12,308 nt of DNA from Minisyncoccota bacterium (GTDB lineage Bacteria > Patescibacteriota > Minisyncoccia > Minisyncoccales > UBA5738): assembly GCA_025453415.1 (NCBI GenBank), contig JALOQL010000049.1, positions 1 through 12,308 of the forward strand. The letters run 5' to 3'. This document shows positions 1 to 6,843 of the stretch, in pieces; position 1 is the first letter of the stretch, and each line of letters begins with the position of its first letter. Position numbers and translations under genes: made by a program. Under the pieces are notes generated by a model, which was given only the letters and a program-made list of their open reading frames with translations, was not told where the DNA came from and did no database searches.

Positions 1-327
1 CTCATTGATGGCGTTATCGTATTCTCCAAGGGAAATATAAATTTCCGCCAGGAGGTGTTGCGCCATCTGTTTGGAAATCTTACCGTCCTTGACGACATCA
101 ATATTGTTCAGCAACGGGATGGCTTCGACTAAATTGTTTTTCGCCTGGGTATAGGTTTCTACACGGCTTGCCCGGACAAAATCGCGGCGGGGAACATTGA
201 TTTCCTCCGTGATGATTGGCACTCCGCCAAACAAGTTGGCCAGGATACGGTAAGCGAAAGCACGGAAAAACAGTGCTTCGCCACGGAGGACATTTTTGTC
301 TGTTGCCGAAATATTTGCGTTTGTAAG
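1..327 (-). other. SusD/RagB-like fragment joined in frame to SHMT
   Basis: Codons 346-454 of the left-edge frame match the SusD/RagB family of starch- and glycan-binding outer-membrane lipoproteins of Bacteroidota. Seen are RGEALFFRAFAYRILANLFG (residues 360-379) followed by GVPIITEEI, then R-x2-R-VETYTQAKNNLVEAIPLL, then a TPR-like stretch LLAEIYISLGEYDNAINE at the edge. SusD proteins are normally exported as lipoproteins and work with a SusC porin. Joining one to the end of a cytosolic PLP enzyme makes no evident sense. By hand count GC is 47% over 1-360 and 63% over 361-540. The join falls inside ANIILNR, a motif plausible in both families, which could supply a shared word for misassembly. 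Confidence 0.8.
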
Positions 328-1362
328 ACGATTCAAAATGATGTTCGCCTGTTCCAATGCTACCGCGGCCTCATGGCCCGCTCCCGGCTGGCCGCAATTA
401 ACCAGAACTTGGTGCGACTGCGTAAAGCCGCGGTCCTTGGCCAGCACATTGAATCCGGCCTCATAAAGCGCCGCTCCCAGCGCCTGGGCGTTTCTGACGA
501 TCTGCGCGGCATAATCCTTGCCAAACTCCTGCATCTCGCGCAAAGCGCCGTACAACGCCGGCATCCGGTGCAAATGGTGGTTGGAGGAAAATTGCGGAAA
601 TACCGCCAGCTGGATCTTCTTTTGCGTCGCTTCGTCGATATTGCCCATGATCATGCCGCCCTGCGGCCCGGGAAACGTCTTGTGCGTAGAGGTGGTTATC
701 AGGTCCGCGCCTTCGGCCAGCGGATCCTGGAAGATACCCGCCGTGATCAGCCCCAGGACATGCGCCGCATCATAAATTATCTTGGCGCCCACCTGATCGC
801 AGGCTTTCCGCAATTCCCTTACCGGCTGCGGAAACAATATGACCGAGCCGCCGATGACGATAAACCGCGGTTTGGTTTCAATAATTTTGGCGCAGGATTC
901 CTCGGCATTCATCGTGCAATCGTCGTTGAAGGTCAGCGCGCCCACTTCCAACCCCAAAGTCCCGGCCGCGCCCGGTTTTTCGTGCGAGACGTGCGAACCG
1001 TGCTCGATACCAAGGGAAAGGATTTTATCTCCCCGCTGCGAGATCGCCGCGAACGCCGCGTAATTGGCGATGGTGCCCGACAAAGGCCGGATATCGCAAA
1101 AATTGGCGTTAAAATGCTTTTTGAATTCCTGCTGGGTCAGGTCCTCGATCTGGTCGACGTAAGTCAGGCCGCGGTAAAAGCGCTTGAACGGCACGCCTTC
1201 GGCATAACGATGCATCAAATCCGAAACATAGAGTTTTTCGCACGCCGGCGACATCACGTTTTCCGAGGCGATCAGATTGATGCAACCGCCTCGCCAATTA
1301 TTATGCTGCTCTATCAGTGATCTCATTTTTTCCATAGCGTTTTGACACACGGCCGCCGGCAT
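1..1362 (-). CDS. glyA: Serine hydroxymethyltransferase, C-terminus replaced by SusD-like sequence; 3'-partial
   Basis: This frame is open from ATG 1362 to the left edge (454 codons). Residues 1 to about 345 are a PLP-dependent serine hydroxymethyltransferase, which interconverts serine and glycine while charging tetrahydrofolate. Visible motifs are INLIASEN near residue 30, HRYAEGVP at 52-59, RPLSGTIANY near 93, YDAAHVLGLI near 198, and STHKTFPGPQ with the PLP lysine at about 228. The wording around these motifs (LFPQPV, AHVLGLI, FQDPLAEGAD) reminds me of archaeal-type SHMTs. From residue 346 the sequence is no longer SHMT but SusD-like. About 85-100 expected C-terminal residues are missing, including the conserved Arg that binds the substrate carboxylate (Arg363 in E. 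coli). I chose ATG 1362 because it follows a good promoter; ATGs at 1335 and 1326 are alternatives. The SHMT identity is firm; the fusion is suspect. Confidence 0.85.
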   Translation of the reverse strand, partial: MPAAVCQNAMEKMRSLIEQHNNWRGGCINLIASENVMSPACEKLYVSDLMHRYAEGVPFKRFYRGLTYVDQIEDLTQQEFKKHFNANFCDIRPLSGTIANYAAFAAISQRGDKILSLGIEHGSHVSHEKPGAAGTLGLEVGALTFNDDCTMNAEESCAKIIETKPRFIVIGGSVILFPQPVRELRKACDQVGAKIIYDAAHVLGLITAGIFQDPLAEGADLITTSTHKTFPGPQGGMIMGNIDEATQKKIQLAVFPQFSSNHHLHRMPALYGALREMQEFGKDYAAQIVRNAQALGAALYEAGFNVLAKDRGFTQSHQVLVNCGQPGAGHEAAVALEQANIILNRLTNANISATDKNVLRGEALFFRAFAYRILANLFGGVPIITEEINVPRRDFVRASRVETYTQAKNNLVEAIPLLNNIDVVKDGKISKQMAQHLLAEIYISLGEYDNAINE

Positions 1363-1395
1363 TTTGGTCGGTCCCGTTGTTATTAATGTGTAATG

Positions 1396-1425
1396 ATTAT
1401 ATCCTTTTTATGCATTCGTTGGCAA
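1396..1425 (-). promoter_or_regulatory. sigma70-type promoter of the SHMT gene
   Basis: On the minus strand TTGCCA (1425-1420, 5/6 match to TTGACA) is separated by 18 bp from a perfect TATAAT (1401-1396). Transcription would begin near 1389, about 27 nt before ATG 1362, with a weak GGGA purine run in between. This is one of the two best promoters in the window. Confidence 0.65.
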
Positions 1426-1469
1426 AGCCATTTAAAAGCCTGTGGATAACCCGGCCTTGACTTCAATTT

Positions 1470-1497
1470 TTAACAAAAAACCGGCAAACCCGGTTTT
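1470..1497 (-). terminator. Intrinsic terminator downstream of tspO
   Basis: Arms AAAACCGG (1477-1484) and CCGGTTTT (1490-1497) pair perfectly around a 5-nt loop. Read on the minus strand the hairpin is followed by further T residues, giving a run of six T. It lies about 165 nt beyond the tspO stop and just upstream of the SHMT promoter, so it would separate the two units. The 299-bp stretch 1363-1661 otherwise holds only the SHMT promoter, one DnaA-box-like 9-mer at 1441 and a second hairpin at 1548-1566 that lacks a T-tract. Confidence 0.6.
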
Positions 1498-1661
1498 CAA
1501 AAAGACACAACTTAAAAACGAACTGGCAAAATCCCGCCAAGAATTTTTTTCCCGCCGCGCGGGAAAGAGAAAAAGTTATCAAACGGATTCCTACGTCCGA
1601 GATTCCAAGTAAATTGGGTGCAGAACCAATGTTTCTGGCCCGGTTTTCCCGAACCATTAAA

Positions 1662-2153
1662 TCAGTTTAGCGTGATTATAAAAAAATTCAAGTACCCCGC
1701 GAAAGTTATCCACAGGAGGTAAGGCAAAAGCAAATACGCGGCAACGCGCGACACCTTTTTAAACAGCCAGATCGTCAGCAGCACCGCCAGCCACAACACT
1801 ACCAGCTCCGAAAACGCGCGCGCCGGCGAATGCTGGTAGAAAAACAGTGCCGACCACAGGATATTCAGGCCCAATTGGGTAAAAAATATCATCAACGGTT
1901 CGCGCGCGCGTTCGTCATGGTTGGTTTCTTTCCAAACCAGCCAGGCCGCGATACCCATTAGCGCGTAAAGAGTGACCCACACCGGTCCGAAAACCCAGTT
2001 TGGGGGCGCAATCTCGGGCTTTACCAGCGTAGAATACCAGGTCGCAACTTCCGGCGTCGTAAAATACGCGCCCAACGCGCCGGCAGCTTCGCAAATTGCG
2101 ACAAAAATTCCTCCGCCCAACAAATCCCTTTTTGAAATATTTCCGATCTTCAT
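1662..2153 (-). CDS. tspO: TspO/MBR family protein (tryptophan-rich sensory protein)
   Basis: A 163-residue membrane protein of the TspO/peripheral benzodiazepine receptor family, which binds porphyrins and other hydrophobic ligands and takes part in stress or tetrapyrrole-related signalling. The family signature is clear: WYSTLVKPEIAPPNWVFGPVW near residues 39-59, a central TQLGLNILWSALFF helix, and the C-terminal PYLLWITFAGYLNF. Five membrane helices are evident and the length is typical. The start ATG has no Shine-Dalgarno sequence, but a TATAAT lies just upstream, implying a very short leader. The gene stands alone, divergent from the GH3 hydrolase, with nothing nearby that indicates its ligand. 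Confidence 0.93.
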   Translation of the reverse strand: MKIGNISKRDLLGGGIFVAICEAAGALGAYFTTPEVATWYSTLVKPEIAPPNWVFGPVWVTLYALMGIAAWLVWKETNHDERAREPLMIFFTQLGLNILWSALFFYQHSPARAFSELVVLWLAVLLTIWLFKKVSRVAAYLLLPYLLWITFAGYLNFFIITLN

Positions 2154-2171
2154 GTTTTTTCAATTATTTTC

Positions 2172-2177
2172 ATTATA
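2172..2177 (-). promoter_or_regulatory. -10 element upstream of tspO
   Basis: A perfect TATAAT on the minus strand lies 18 nt before the tspO ATG; transcription would start about 12 nt from the ATG. No convincing -35 hexamer is visible; the upstream sequence is AT-rich. Confidence 0.4.
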
Positions 2178-2356
2178 TGATTCTATAAAATAGAAAAATT
2201 ATTGGCAACATTCCGGGTAATTTGTCGTGCGGTTATTTGATCGCAAAACGGGATCACCCAAGGCGGTCCCGCTTTAATTGATATTGCATCTCTTTGGAAA
2301 GGCTCCTTAATATGATATAACGCCAAATATCCCGCAATTCGGTCCCAATAACATTT

Positions 2357-3586
2357 ATGAAAAAATTCTCCGCGACGCCCCATCGGGTGCAAAAAAGTTA
2401 TTTCAAAAGGATCATTCTTTTTTTGGGCGCGCAGCGACGCGACCCCTGGCCAGCGATAAAACTTATTGCCGTGCTTGTTTTTGCCATGCTTCTGGCCGGC
2501 GAATACTTCGGACCATCCAAGTCCATTCCCGCGCCCGCCACAAAACCTGACGATACCGCCCAAAAGGTGGGACAGATGCTCATGATCGGTTTTCGCGGCA
2601 CCGACGCCAACCAGAACTCGTACATCGCTAAAGCAATCAAGGAATTAAACCTTGGGGGCGTCATTCTTTTCGATTACGATGTGCCCTCAAAAACCGAAGC
2701 TCGAAACATTACTTCGCCGGAACAAACGAAAAAACTGGTCGCAAACCTGAAAAGCCACGCGTCCAGCGGAAAGCTTTTGGTGGCGGTCGATGCCGAAGGC
2801 GGCAAGGTCAACCGCTTGGATCCCGCGCTAGGCTTTGCCGACATCCCGGCCGCCAAAGAACTGGGCAAAGCCGGCGTGGGCGCGGCCCTGGAATCCTATT
2901 GGACCCTGGCGCGGCAGCTGGCCGGCCTGGGATTCAATATCAATTTCGGCCCGGTGGTCGATGTCGATATCAATCCCAAAAATCCGGTCATCGGGGCCCT
3001 CGGCCGCTCGTATTCGGTTGACCCGGAGCGGGTCGCGGCCCTGGCGCGCGCGTTCGTGGCCGCGCACCGAAGCTTTGGCGTCCTGACCAGCCTGAAGCAT
3101 TTTCCGGGCCACGGCAGCTCGGCCAGCGACAGCCACTTGGGCCTGGCCGATGTCACCGAAACTTACGACCGGACCGAATTGGCGCCCTACGAGCAGCTCA
3201 TAAAGGAAAATGCCGCGGACGCGATCATGTCGGCGCATATTATCGACCAAAATATCGACCCGGAACTTCCGGCAACGCTGTCACCCAAATTCATCGACGA
3301 TATTTTGCGCAAAAAGCTTGGCTTTGATGGCGTGGTTTTTTCCGATGACATGGATATGGGCGCGATCGTGGACAATTACGGATTCGAAGATTCCATCGTG
3401 CGCGCCATCAATGCCGGATGCGACATCCTTATTTTCTCCAATAACGACAAAGTATATGATGAGACCGCGCCCTACCGCGCCCGGGATGCAATCCTGAACG
3501 CCGTGAAAGACGGCCGCATCTCCCGCGACCGCGTCGACCAGGCCTATGCCCGGATAACGAAATTAAAAGAAAAACTGGAAAGATAG
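2357..3586 (+). CDS. nagZ: Membrane-anchored GH3 beta-N-acetylhexosaminidase (NagZ-like)
   Basis: A 409-residue glycoside hydrolase family 3 protein. A basic N-terminus is followed by one membrane helix (about 35-50) and a Pro/Ala linker, so the enzyme probably faces the periplasm or cell exterior; classical NagZ is cytosolic. The catalytic barrel starts near residue 66. Family motifs are VDAEGGKVNRL (144-154), NFGPVVDVDINP with VIGALGRSY (196-219), KHFPGHGSSASDSH (247-260), which carries the His/Asp dyad typical of NagZ, and SDDMDM (329-334) with the expected Asp nucleophile. NagZ removes GlcNAc from cell-wall muropeptides, so a peptidoglycan role is likely. No second GH3 domain is present, as is usual for NagZ. 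The start lacks a clear ribosome site; no better in-frame start keeps the whole helix. Confidence 0.9.
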   Translation: MKKFSATPHRVQKSYFKRIILFLGAQRRDPWPAIKLIAVLVFAMLLAGEYFGPSKSIPAPATKPDDTAQKVGQMLMIGFRGTDANQNSYIAKAIKELNLGGVILFDYDVPSKTEARNITSPEQTKKLVANLKSHASSGKLLVAVDAEGGKVNRLDPALGFADIPAAKELGKAGVGAALESYWTLARQLAGLGFNINFGPVVDVDINPKNPVIGALGRSYSVDPERVAALARAFVAAHRSFGVLTSLKHFPGHGSSASDSHLGLADVTETYDRTELAPYEQLIKENAADAIMSAHIIDQNIDPELPATLSPKFIDDILRKKLGFDGVVFSDDMDMGAIVDNYGFEDSIVRAINAGCDILIFSNNDKVYDETAPYRARDAILNAVKDGRISRDRVDQAYARITKLKEKLER

Positions 3587-3587
3587 C

Positions 3588-3619
3588 AAAAACCGTCCCG
3601 CCAAGGCGGGACGGTTTTT
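3588..3619. terminator. Bidirectional intrinsic terminator between nagZ and the SPFH operon
   Basis: Perfect 10-bp arms CCGTCCCGCC (3593-3602) and GGCGGGACGG (3605-3614), flanked by five A and five T, lie between the nagZ stop (3586) and the stop of the convergent SPFH gene (3628). It is symmetric and can serve both transcripts. Confidence 0.9.
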
Positions 3620-3627
3620 GTTTCGAG

Positions 3628-4587
3628 CTAGATTGCGGGAGTCGCGGGCTTTATCGTTGCCGCGGGCTTGACCGCCTTAGATTTTTCGACTTGGTCTTGC
3701 GCCGCCATCAGCTGTGCCAAAAGATTTTGCTGCGAACTCTCCGGAATCAGCGTCAGGTCATTTTGGCCGTCGATGATGCGCTGGCATTCCAGGATGTCAA
3801 ACATCGTCGAAAGGATATCCTCATCCTTGGAAATGTTTTTGATCGTCTCGCCCACGATCTTGGGCCGCATGCTGGCCGCGCGCGCAAATTCGATGGACGC
3901 TTCCTGTTCGGCGCGGCTCTTGATGATGTTGACCTGGTTCAAACCGTCCTGCCTGATGGCCGAGGTCACCTGCCGCAAACGGTTAACCACCTTGTCTTCG
4001 ATCTGCTTGACCATTTCGTCGTCGCGGAAATGCACCTTGCGAATGTAAACACTCCCCAATTTATAACCCCACTGGATGGATTCGGCGGAAACATCCTCGC
4101 GCACCGCCAAACTCATCGAGTGGCGGTTGATCAGCATGTCCAGCAGCGGCAGATTGCTCAAATGTTTGATCGTGGCGTTCTTCACGTTGGCGCTCAACGA
4201 CCCTTGCGGATCGACGTTCTTGAAAATATGCGCCACCGGGTCGGTGATGAACATCTCACACCAGACGCCGATACCCATGGGCGTACCTTCCTCGGAATTG
4301 ACCGGGATGCTGCGCAGGTATTCCTGGTCCAAGCCGAGCTTGCGGATATAGACCTTGCCCAGCCAGTTGACGAACAACGCCCGCCAGCCGAGTTCGGCCC
4401 AGAGGAAATGGAATCCCGGCTTGTCGATGATGCCCACGATATCGCCAAAAAGCACATAGACCCGCGCTTCCTTTTCCTGCACCACCGCGTAAAACCCGAT
4501 GATCTCGCCCACGACCCGCGCCACCATCTCGGCGGTGATCAATCCCAGGAAAATCGTGATTGAAAAAATTATGGTTGATATTTCCAT
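3628..4587 (-). CDS. SPFH/band 7 domain protein (second gene of the pair, HflC-like position)
   Basis: A 319-residue protein with an N-terminal membrane segment (about 5-35), an SPFH/band 7 domain (about 35-215), an Ala/Glu-rich coiled-coil region (about 195-245) containing KSRAEQEASIEFARAASM, and a Lys/Pro/Ala-rich tail. SPFH proteins such as stomatin, prohibitin, flotillin and HflC oligomerise into ring or cage scaffolds in the membrane and often control partner proteases. The ATG lies four bases after the stop of the upstream SPFH gene, so the two are co-transcribed, probably translationally coupled, and probably co-assemble as HflK and HflC do. The sequence has diverged from canonical HflC and no FtsH is adjacent, so I assign no symbol. 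Confidence 0.85.
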   Translation of the reverse strand: MEISTIIFSITIFLGLITAEMVARVVGEIIGFYAVVQEKEARVYVLFGDIVGIIDKPGFHFLWAELGWRALFVNWLGKVYIRKLGLDQEYLRSIPVNSEEGTPMGIGVWCEMFITDPVAHIFKNVDPQGSLSANVKNATIKHLSNLPLLDMLINRHSMSLAVREDVSAESIQWGYKLGSVYIRKVHFRDDEMVKQIEDKVVNRLRQVTSAIRQDGLNQVNIIKSRAEQEASIEFARAASMRPKIVGETIKNISKDEDILSTMFDILECQRIIDGQNDLTLIPESSQQNLLAQLMAAQDQVEKSKAVKPAATIKPATPAI

Positions 4588-4591
4588 GGGA

Positions 4592-5584
4592 TTATTGTTT
4601 TTTAGTCTCTAAAATAACTTTCTTGGCCTTTGTAAGAAGCGATAACCGAACATTGCGCAGGTAAGCCGGCAGGGTTTTCTTGTTATCCGCCTTGATCTCG
4701 TTTAACTGCGCCGCCATCTTTTCCAGCAACTGCACCTCGGCCTGCGCGTTCAAGGTCTCGATCTCCACGGCTTTCTTGGACTGCACGATGCGCTGGTCCG
4801 CGCTTGCCTGAGCCAAGCTGATCTCCGACGACACCTGGTTGTGGGCGGTATTGATCGCCGCCAGCGCCGACTCCACTTCCTGCGGCGGCTCGATATCGGT
4901 GATCAGCGCCGCGTCCAGCGCGATGCCGTAGCGGGCGGCCGACGATTTGCATTCCTGCTCCATGTGCATGTTCAGGTCGCCCAGATTTTTCCGCAGATCG
5001 TTGATCGAGATGCCATAAACCCCGGGCAGCGAGGTCGTGATCGCTTCTCCGGGAACGCCGGCCTTTTTGGGCGCTTCAAAATTCGCAATGCGTTCGCGCA
5101 GGATGGAAATGAAATAACCCATCACGTGCGCGATGGGATTCTGCACCCCGAACAAAAACGCGTATAAATTGCGCTCCGAAACCGTATAGCGCAACTGGCC
5201 TTTCAAATTGATGTTGAGCTGGTCCTTGGTAACCGCCTCCAGCACCGTGTTGGCGTTATTCGCCATCCGGTTTTCCGGATCGTAGGCGATGCTCACCAGG
5301 TTGGTTGCCACCGAAACCTTATTAACCCTTTCCCAGGGCCATTTGAAATACGGCCCGCCGGGACGAATGACCTGCAATTGCGGGAAATTATAGCGGTCGC
5401 GCTCGCCGGCATCCAGCGAACCCGACAGCTCCGGATCGTCCAACGTGCTTTTGCCGCGGCGTTGCGCCCGGCCAAAAACGGTTTTCACCGCCCGTTCGTT
5501 CTGCTCCACGACGTACAGCCCCGTCACCACGACGCGCAAAATAAACCAGATCGCCAATCCCCAAATAATTCCTTCGACAAGCAT
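4592..5584 (-). CDS. SPFH/band 7 domain protein (first gene of the pair, HflK-like position)
   Basis: A 330-residue protein with one N-terminal membrane helix (about 5-25), then GLYVVEQNERAVKTVFGRA (22-40), the typical entry into an HflK/stomatin-type SPFH domain, and PYFKWPWERVNKV (78-90). The SPFH fold extends to about residue 230. Then comes DIEPPQEVESALAAINTA (230-247) and a long Ala/Glu/Gln-rich coiled coil (to about 295), the usual oligomerisation segment. It differs from its downstream partner in sequence and tail, as subunits of a hetero-oligomer would. It is the first gene of the operon and is preceded by a TATAAT within 30 nt of the ATG; no Shine-Dalgarno sequence is seen. It probably forms a membrane scaffold. 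What it regulates is unknown. Confidence 0.85.
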   Translation of the reverse strand: MLVEGIIWGLAIWFILRVVVTGLYVVEQNERAVKTVFGRAQRRGKSTLDDPELSGSLDAGERDRYNFPQLQVIRPGGPYFKWPWERVNKVSVATNLVSIAYDPENRMANNANTVLEAVTKDQLNINLKGQLRYTVSERNLYAFLFGVQNPIAHVMGYFISILRERIANFEAPKKAGVPGEAITTSLPGVYGISINDLRKNLGDLNMHMEQECKSSAARYGIALDAALITDIEPPQEVESALAAINTAHNQVSSEISLAQASADQRIVQSKKAVEIETLNAQAEVQLLEKMAAQLNEIKADNKKTLPAYLRNVRLSLLTKAKKVILETKKQ

Positions 5585-5611
5585 ATGTTTTTATGATTAT
5601 TGAGTTTACTT

Positions 5612-5640
5612 ATTATACCACCGTGGTGCCACGATTAAAA
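5612..5640 (-). promoter_or_regulatory. SPFH operon promoter with palindromic operator-like spacer
   Basis: A perfect TATAAT (5617-5612, minus strand) precedes the first SPFH gene. The would-be -35 region is weak (TTTTAA). The spacer carries two overlapping palindromes: ACCAC-C-GTGGT at 5617-5627 and CGTGG-TG-CCACG at 5622-5633. A poor -35 and palindromes abutting the -10 fit a repressor or activator site. Regulator unknown. Confidence 0.45.
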
Positions 5641-5655
5641 CATCCTCGGCAAACG

Positions 5656-5680
5656 AAAAAGCCGCCCCGCCGGCAGCTTT
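5656..5680 (-). terminator. Intrinsic terminator of the DUF6159-like gene
   Basis: On the minus strand AAAGCTGCC pairs with GGCGGCTTT (5680-5658) with one G-U wobble and a 5-nt loop, followed by five T in all. It begins 17 nt after the stop of the gene ending at 5697. Confidence 0.75.
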
Positions 5681-5696
5681 CAAATTTATCTGAAAA

Positions 5697-6596
5697 CTAT
5701 TTCTTTATCGCGTTCACAACCAATTCCTGCGGAAAACCGCTGTAAATGACATTGTTGGCCGCGTATTCATAAATTATGGTGCGATAGATACCTTCAACCG
5801 CTTGTGAGGCAATGATGACCGTCAAGATGAAAACCACCAGCGCCCCCGCCGAAACCACCAACACCGGTGTGGCCGGCGCGACCAGGAAAGCAAAAACCAG
5901 AAACACGACCAGTCCCAGGATCAAAATCGCGCTAAAAAACAGTCCGGTCGAAAAGTTGGCGATGATGGCTTCACCCCATTTATTTTTGAAAATACCGCCC
6001 GAACGCTTGATCGAACCGATCACGGTCTCGTTTTCCAGCGCCAACACGGGCACGATGAAAAAAGTGGCCACGCCCCAGGCGAATCCGATCAGCGAAGAAA
6101 CAATCTTGCCCGCCATCTTGGACTTATCCGAGATCAACTGCAAAACCACGCCCACCGTGGCCGCGGTCAGCGACCAAAACAATATTTTGCCGGTACGCGC
6201 CGATGCCGCCCTCATACCTTCGGAAAAAGTGACTTTCCGGCCCCTGATTTGGCCACTGACCATCGTCACTAACCCGATCTCGAAAAAAGCCGTGATAAAA
6301 GAGGCGATCACATAAAAAACAAAAAGTGCCGCGTAAAAAATTGCCTGGCGGCTGGTTTCGTTCATACCCTCCAACGCGCCTTCGGTACCGCCGTAGATCA
6401 CCAGATATCCGACCGCAAAAACCGCTGCCACCAATAATCCGCTGATAAGCGCCAATAACGGAAAAAGCATAATTGATTTGTTGCGGCTCAGTATCTTCAC
6501 GCTTTCAATCGCGATCATATATCCGCCTTTTATCCGGCCGATCTTTTTTGCCGCGGGGACGTTTTGCGTCGGAATAATTGTGTTTTCGGTTGCCAT
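5697..6596 (-). CDS. Polytopic membrane protein, DUF6159-like
   Basis: A 299-residue integral membrane protein. A polar N-terminus of about 25 residues precedes SVKILSRNKSIMLFPLLAL (32-50), the 'x-S-x-x-I-L-x-x-x-K-x-L-L-x-F-P' opening that I associate with DUF6159 and related stress-type membrane proteins. About six membrane segments follow, near 42-68, 87-115, 138-155, 165-187, 212-240 and 246-265. A loop reading ENETVIGSIKRSGGIFKNKWGE (188-209, written here as seen across two helices) resembles the amphipathic linker found in this family. The molecular role is not known. The gene has its own promoter and terminator and is a monocistron between the SPFH operon and a divergent Cys-rich gene. 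Confidence 0.75.
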   Translation of the reverse strand: MATENTIIPTQNVPAAKKIGRIKGGYMIAIESVKILSRNKSIMLFPLLALISGLLVAAVFAVGYLVIYGGTEGALEGMNETSRQAIFYAALFVFYVIASFITAFFEIGLVTMVSGQIRGRKVTFSEGMRAASARTGKILFWSLTAATVGVVLQLISDKSKMAGKIVSSLIGFAWGVATFFIVPVLALENETVIGSIKRSGGIFKNKWGEAIIANFSTGLFFSAILILGLVVFLVFAFLVAPATPVLVVSAGALVVFILTVIIASQAVEGIYRTIIYEYAANNVIYSGFPQELVVNAIKK

Positions 6597-6610
6597 TTTT
6601 TTTGTTAATT

Positions 6611-6638
6611 CTTATATTTAAACACAAAAATCGGACAA
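6611..6638 (-). promoter_or_regulatory. Promoter of the DUF6159-like gene
   Basis: TTGTCC (6638-6633) and TATAAG (6616-6611) on the minus strand are separated by 16 bp. Transcription would start near 6604, only about 8 nt before the ATG at 6596; no Shine-Dalgarno sequence is present. Confidence 0.4.
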
Positions 6639-6658
6639 TATCAACGGCGGCCCCGCAC

Positions 6659-6690
6659 CCGAAAAGCCGCCCCATCGGGCTGCTTTTCGG
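6659..6690. terminator. Strong terminator-like hairpin without an obvious parent gene
   Basis: Arms CCGAAAAGC (6659-6667) and GCTTTTCGG (6682-6690) pair perfectly. After one mismatch, four further pairs close a CATC loop. The core AAAAGCCGCCCC..GC-T-GCTTTT closely resembles the terminator at 5656-5680. It sits between two divergent genes, upstream of both starts, so it ends neither. It may end a small RNA or attenuate a longer leader of the gene at 6596. Confidence 0.5.
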
Positions 6691-6700
6691 TTGAGAAGAA

Positions 6701-6754
6701 GCGCGTATCTGCCGGTAAGTTCGGCAAGAGCTTCCCGCGCTCATCGTTACGCGC
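6701..6754. ncRNA. Candidate three-way-junction RNA element
   Basis: A perfect 7-bp outer stem, GCGCGTA (6701-6707) with TACGCGC (6748-6754), encloses two hairpins. One is TGCCG-GTAAGTT-CGGCA (6710-6726); the other is GAGC-TTCCCGC-GCTC (6728-6742). The layout recalls a tRNA with one arm missing, but there is no proper anticodon loop, third arm or CCA. On the minus strand it lies 10 nt before the terminator-like hairpin at 6659-6690, an aptamer-plus-terminator order, in the region upstream of the DUF6159-like gene. No strong promoter was found for either strand. Stems this short can arise by chance. Confidence 0.25.
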
Positions 6755-6801
6755 AATTTAACATTTGAGGTATTAAAATACTGTGAAAAATATTTTTAAT
6801 C

Positions 6802-6828
6802 TTGCGTTAACGGCGGCCCTGCGATAAT
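6802..6828 (+). promoter_or_regulatory. Extended -10 promoter of the Cys-rich protein gene
   Basis: TG-C-GATAAT (6820-6828) is an extended -10. TTGCGT (6802-6807) is a weak -35 at 15-bp spacing. The predicted leader to ATG 6844 is only about 9 nt. Confidence 0.35.
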
Positions 6829-6843
6829 TGGAATTACAATATC

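Noticed and set aside
373..1320. Long plus-strand open frame opposite SHMT
   Set aside because: The minus strand encodes recognisable SHMT across the whole stretch; the plus frame is its GC-rich shadow, with Arg-rich composition and no domain.
1548..1566. Hairpin TTTCCCGC-CGC-GCGGGAAA as terminator
   Set aside because: Good stem, but followed by A-rich sequence on both strands, not T; no supported role.
1463..1657. Minus-strand 64-codon frame just after tspO
   Set aside because: It begins 4 nt after the tspO stop, which is suggestive, but composition is that of intergenic DNA and it runs through the hairpin at 1477-1497. No family seen.
1441..1714. Two perfect DnaA-box 9-mers (TGTGGATAA at 1441-1449, TTATCCACA at 1706-1714), possible origin
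   Set aside because: The second encodes conserved Leu-Trp-Ile residues of TspO (LLWITFA), so it is explained by coding. One remaining box, with no dnaA or dnaN and no AT-rich cluster, is not enough.
2249..2271. Hairpin CGGGATCACC-CAA-GGCGGTCCCG in the tspO/nagZ gap
   Set aside because: One wobble and one mismatch; TTTT follows on the minus strand, but no gene ends there. Too weak to list.
2183..2563. Minus-strand 126-codon frame overlapping the start of nagZ
   Set aside because: It crosses the intergenic region and the coding strand of the GH3 gene; no family resemblance and no start signal.
6701..6754. tRNA gene
   Set aside because: Seven-bp outer stem and two arms with 7-nt loops, but the third arm is missing, no valid anticodon loop (no U33), and no CCA.
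6505..6756. Minus-strand 83-codon frame overlapping the DUF6159-like start
   Set aside because: It needs a TTG start, overlaps the real gene in another frame and the hairpins at 6659-6754; low-complexity Ser/Arg composition.
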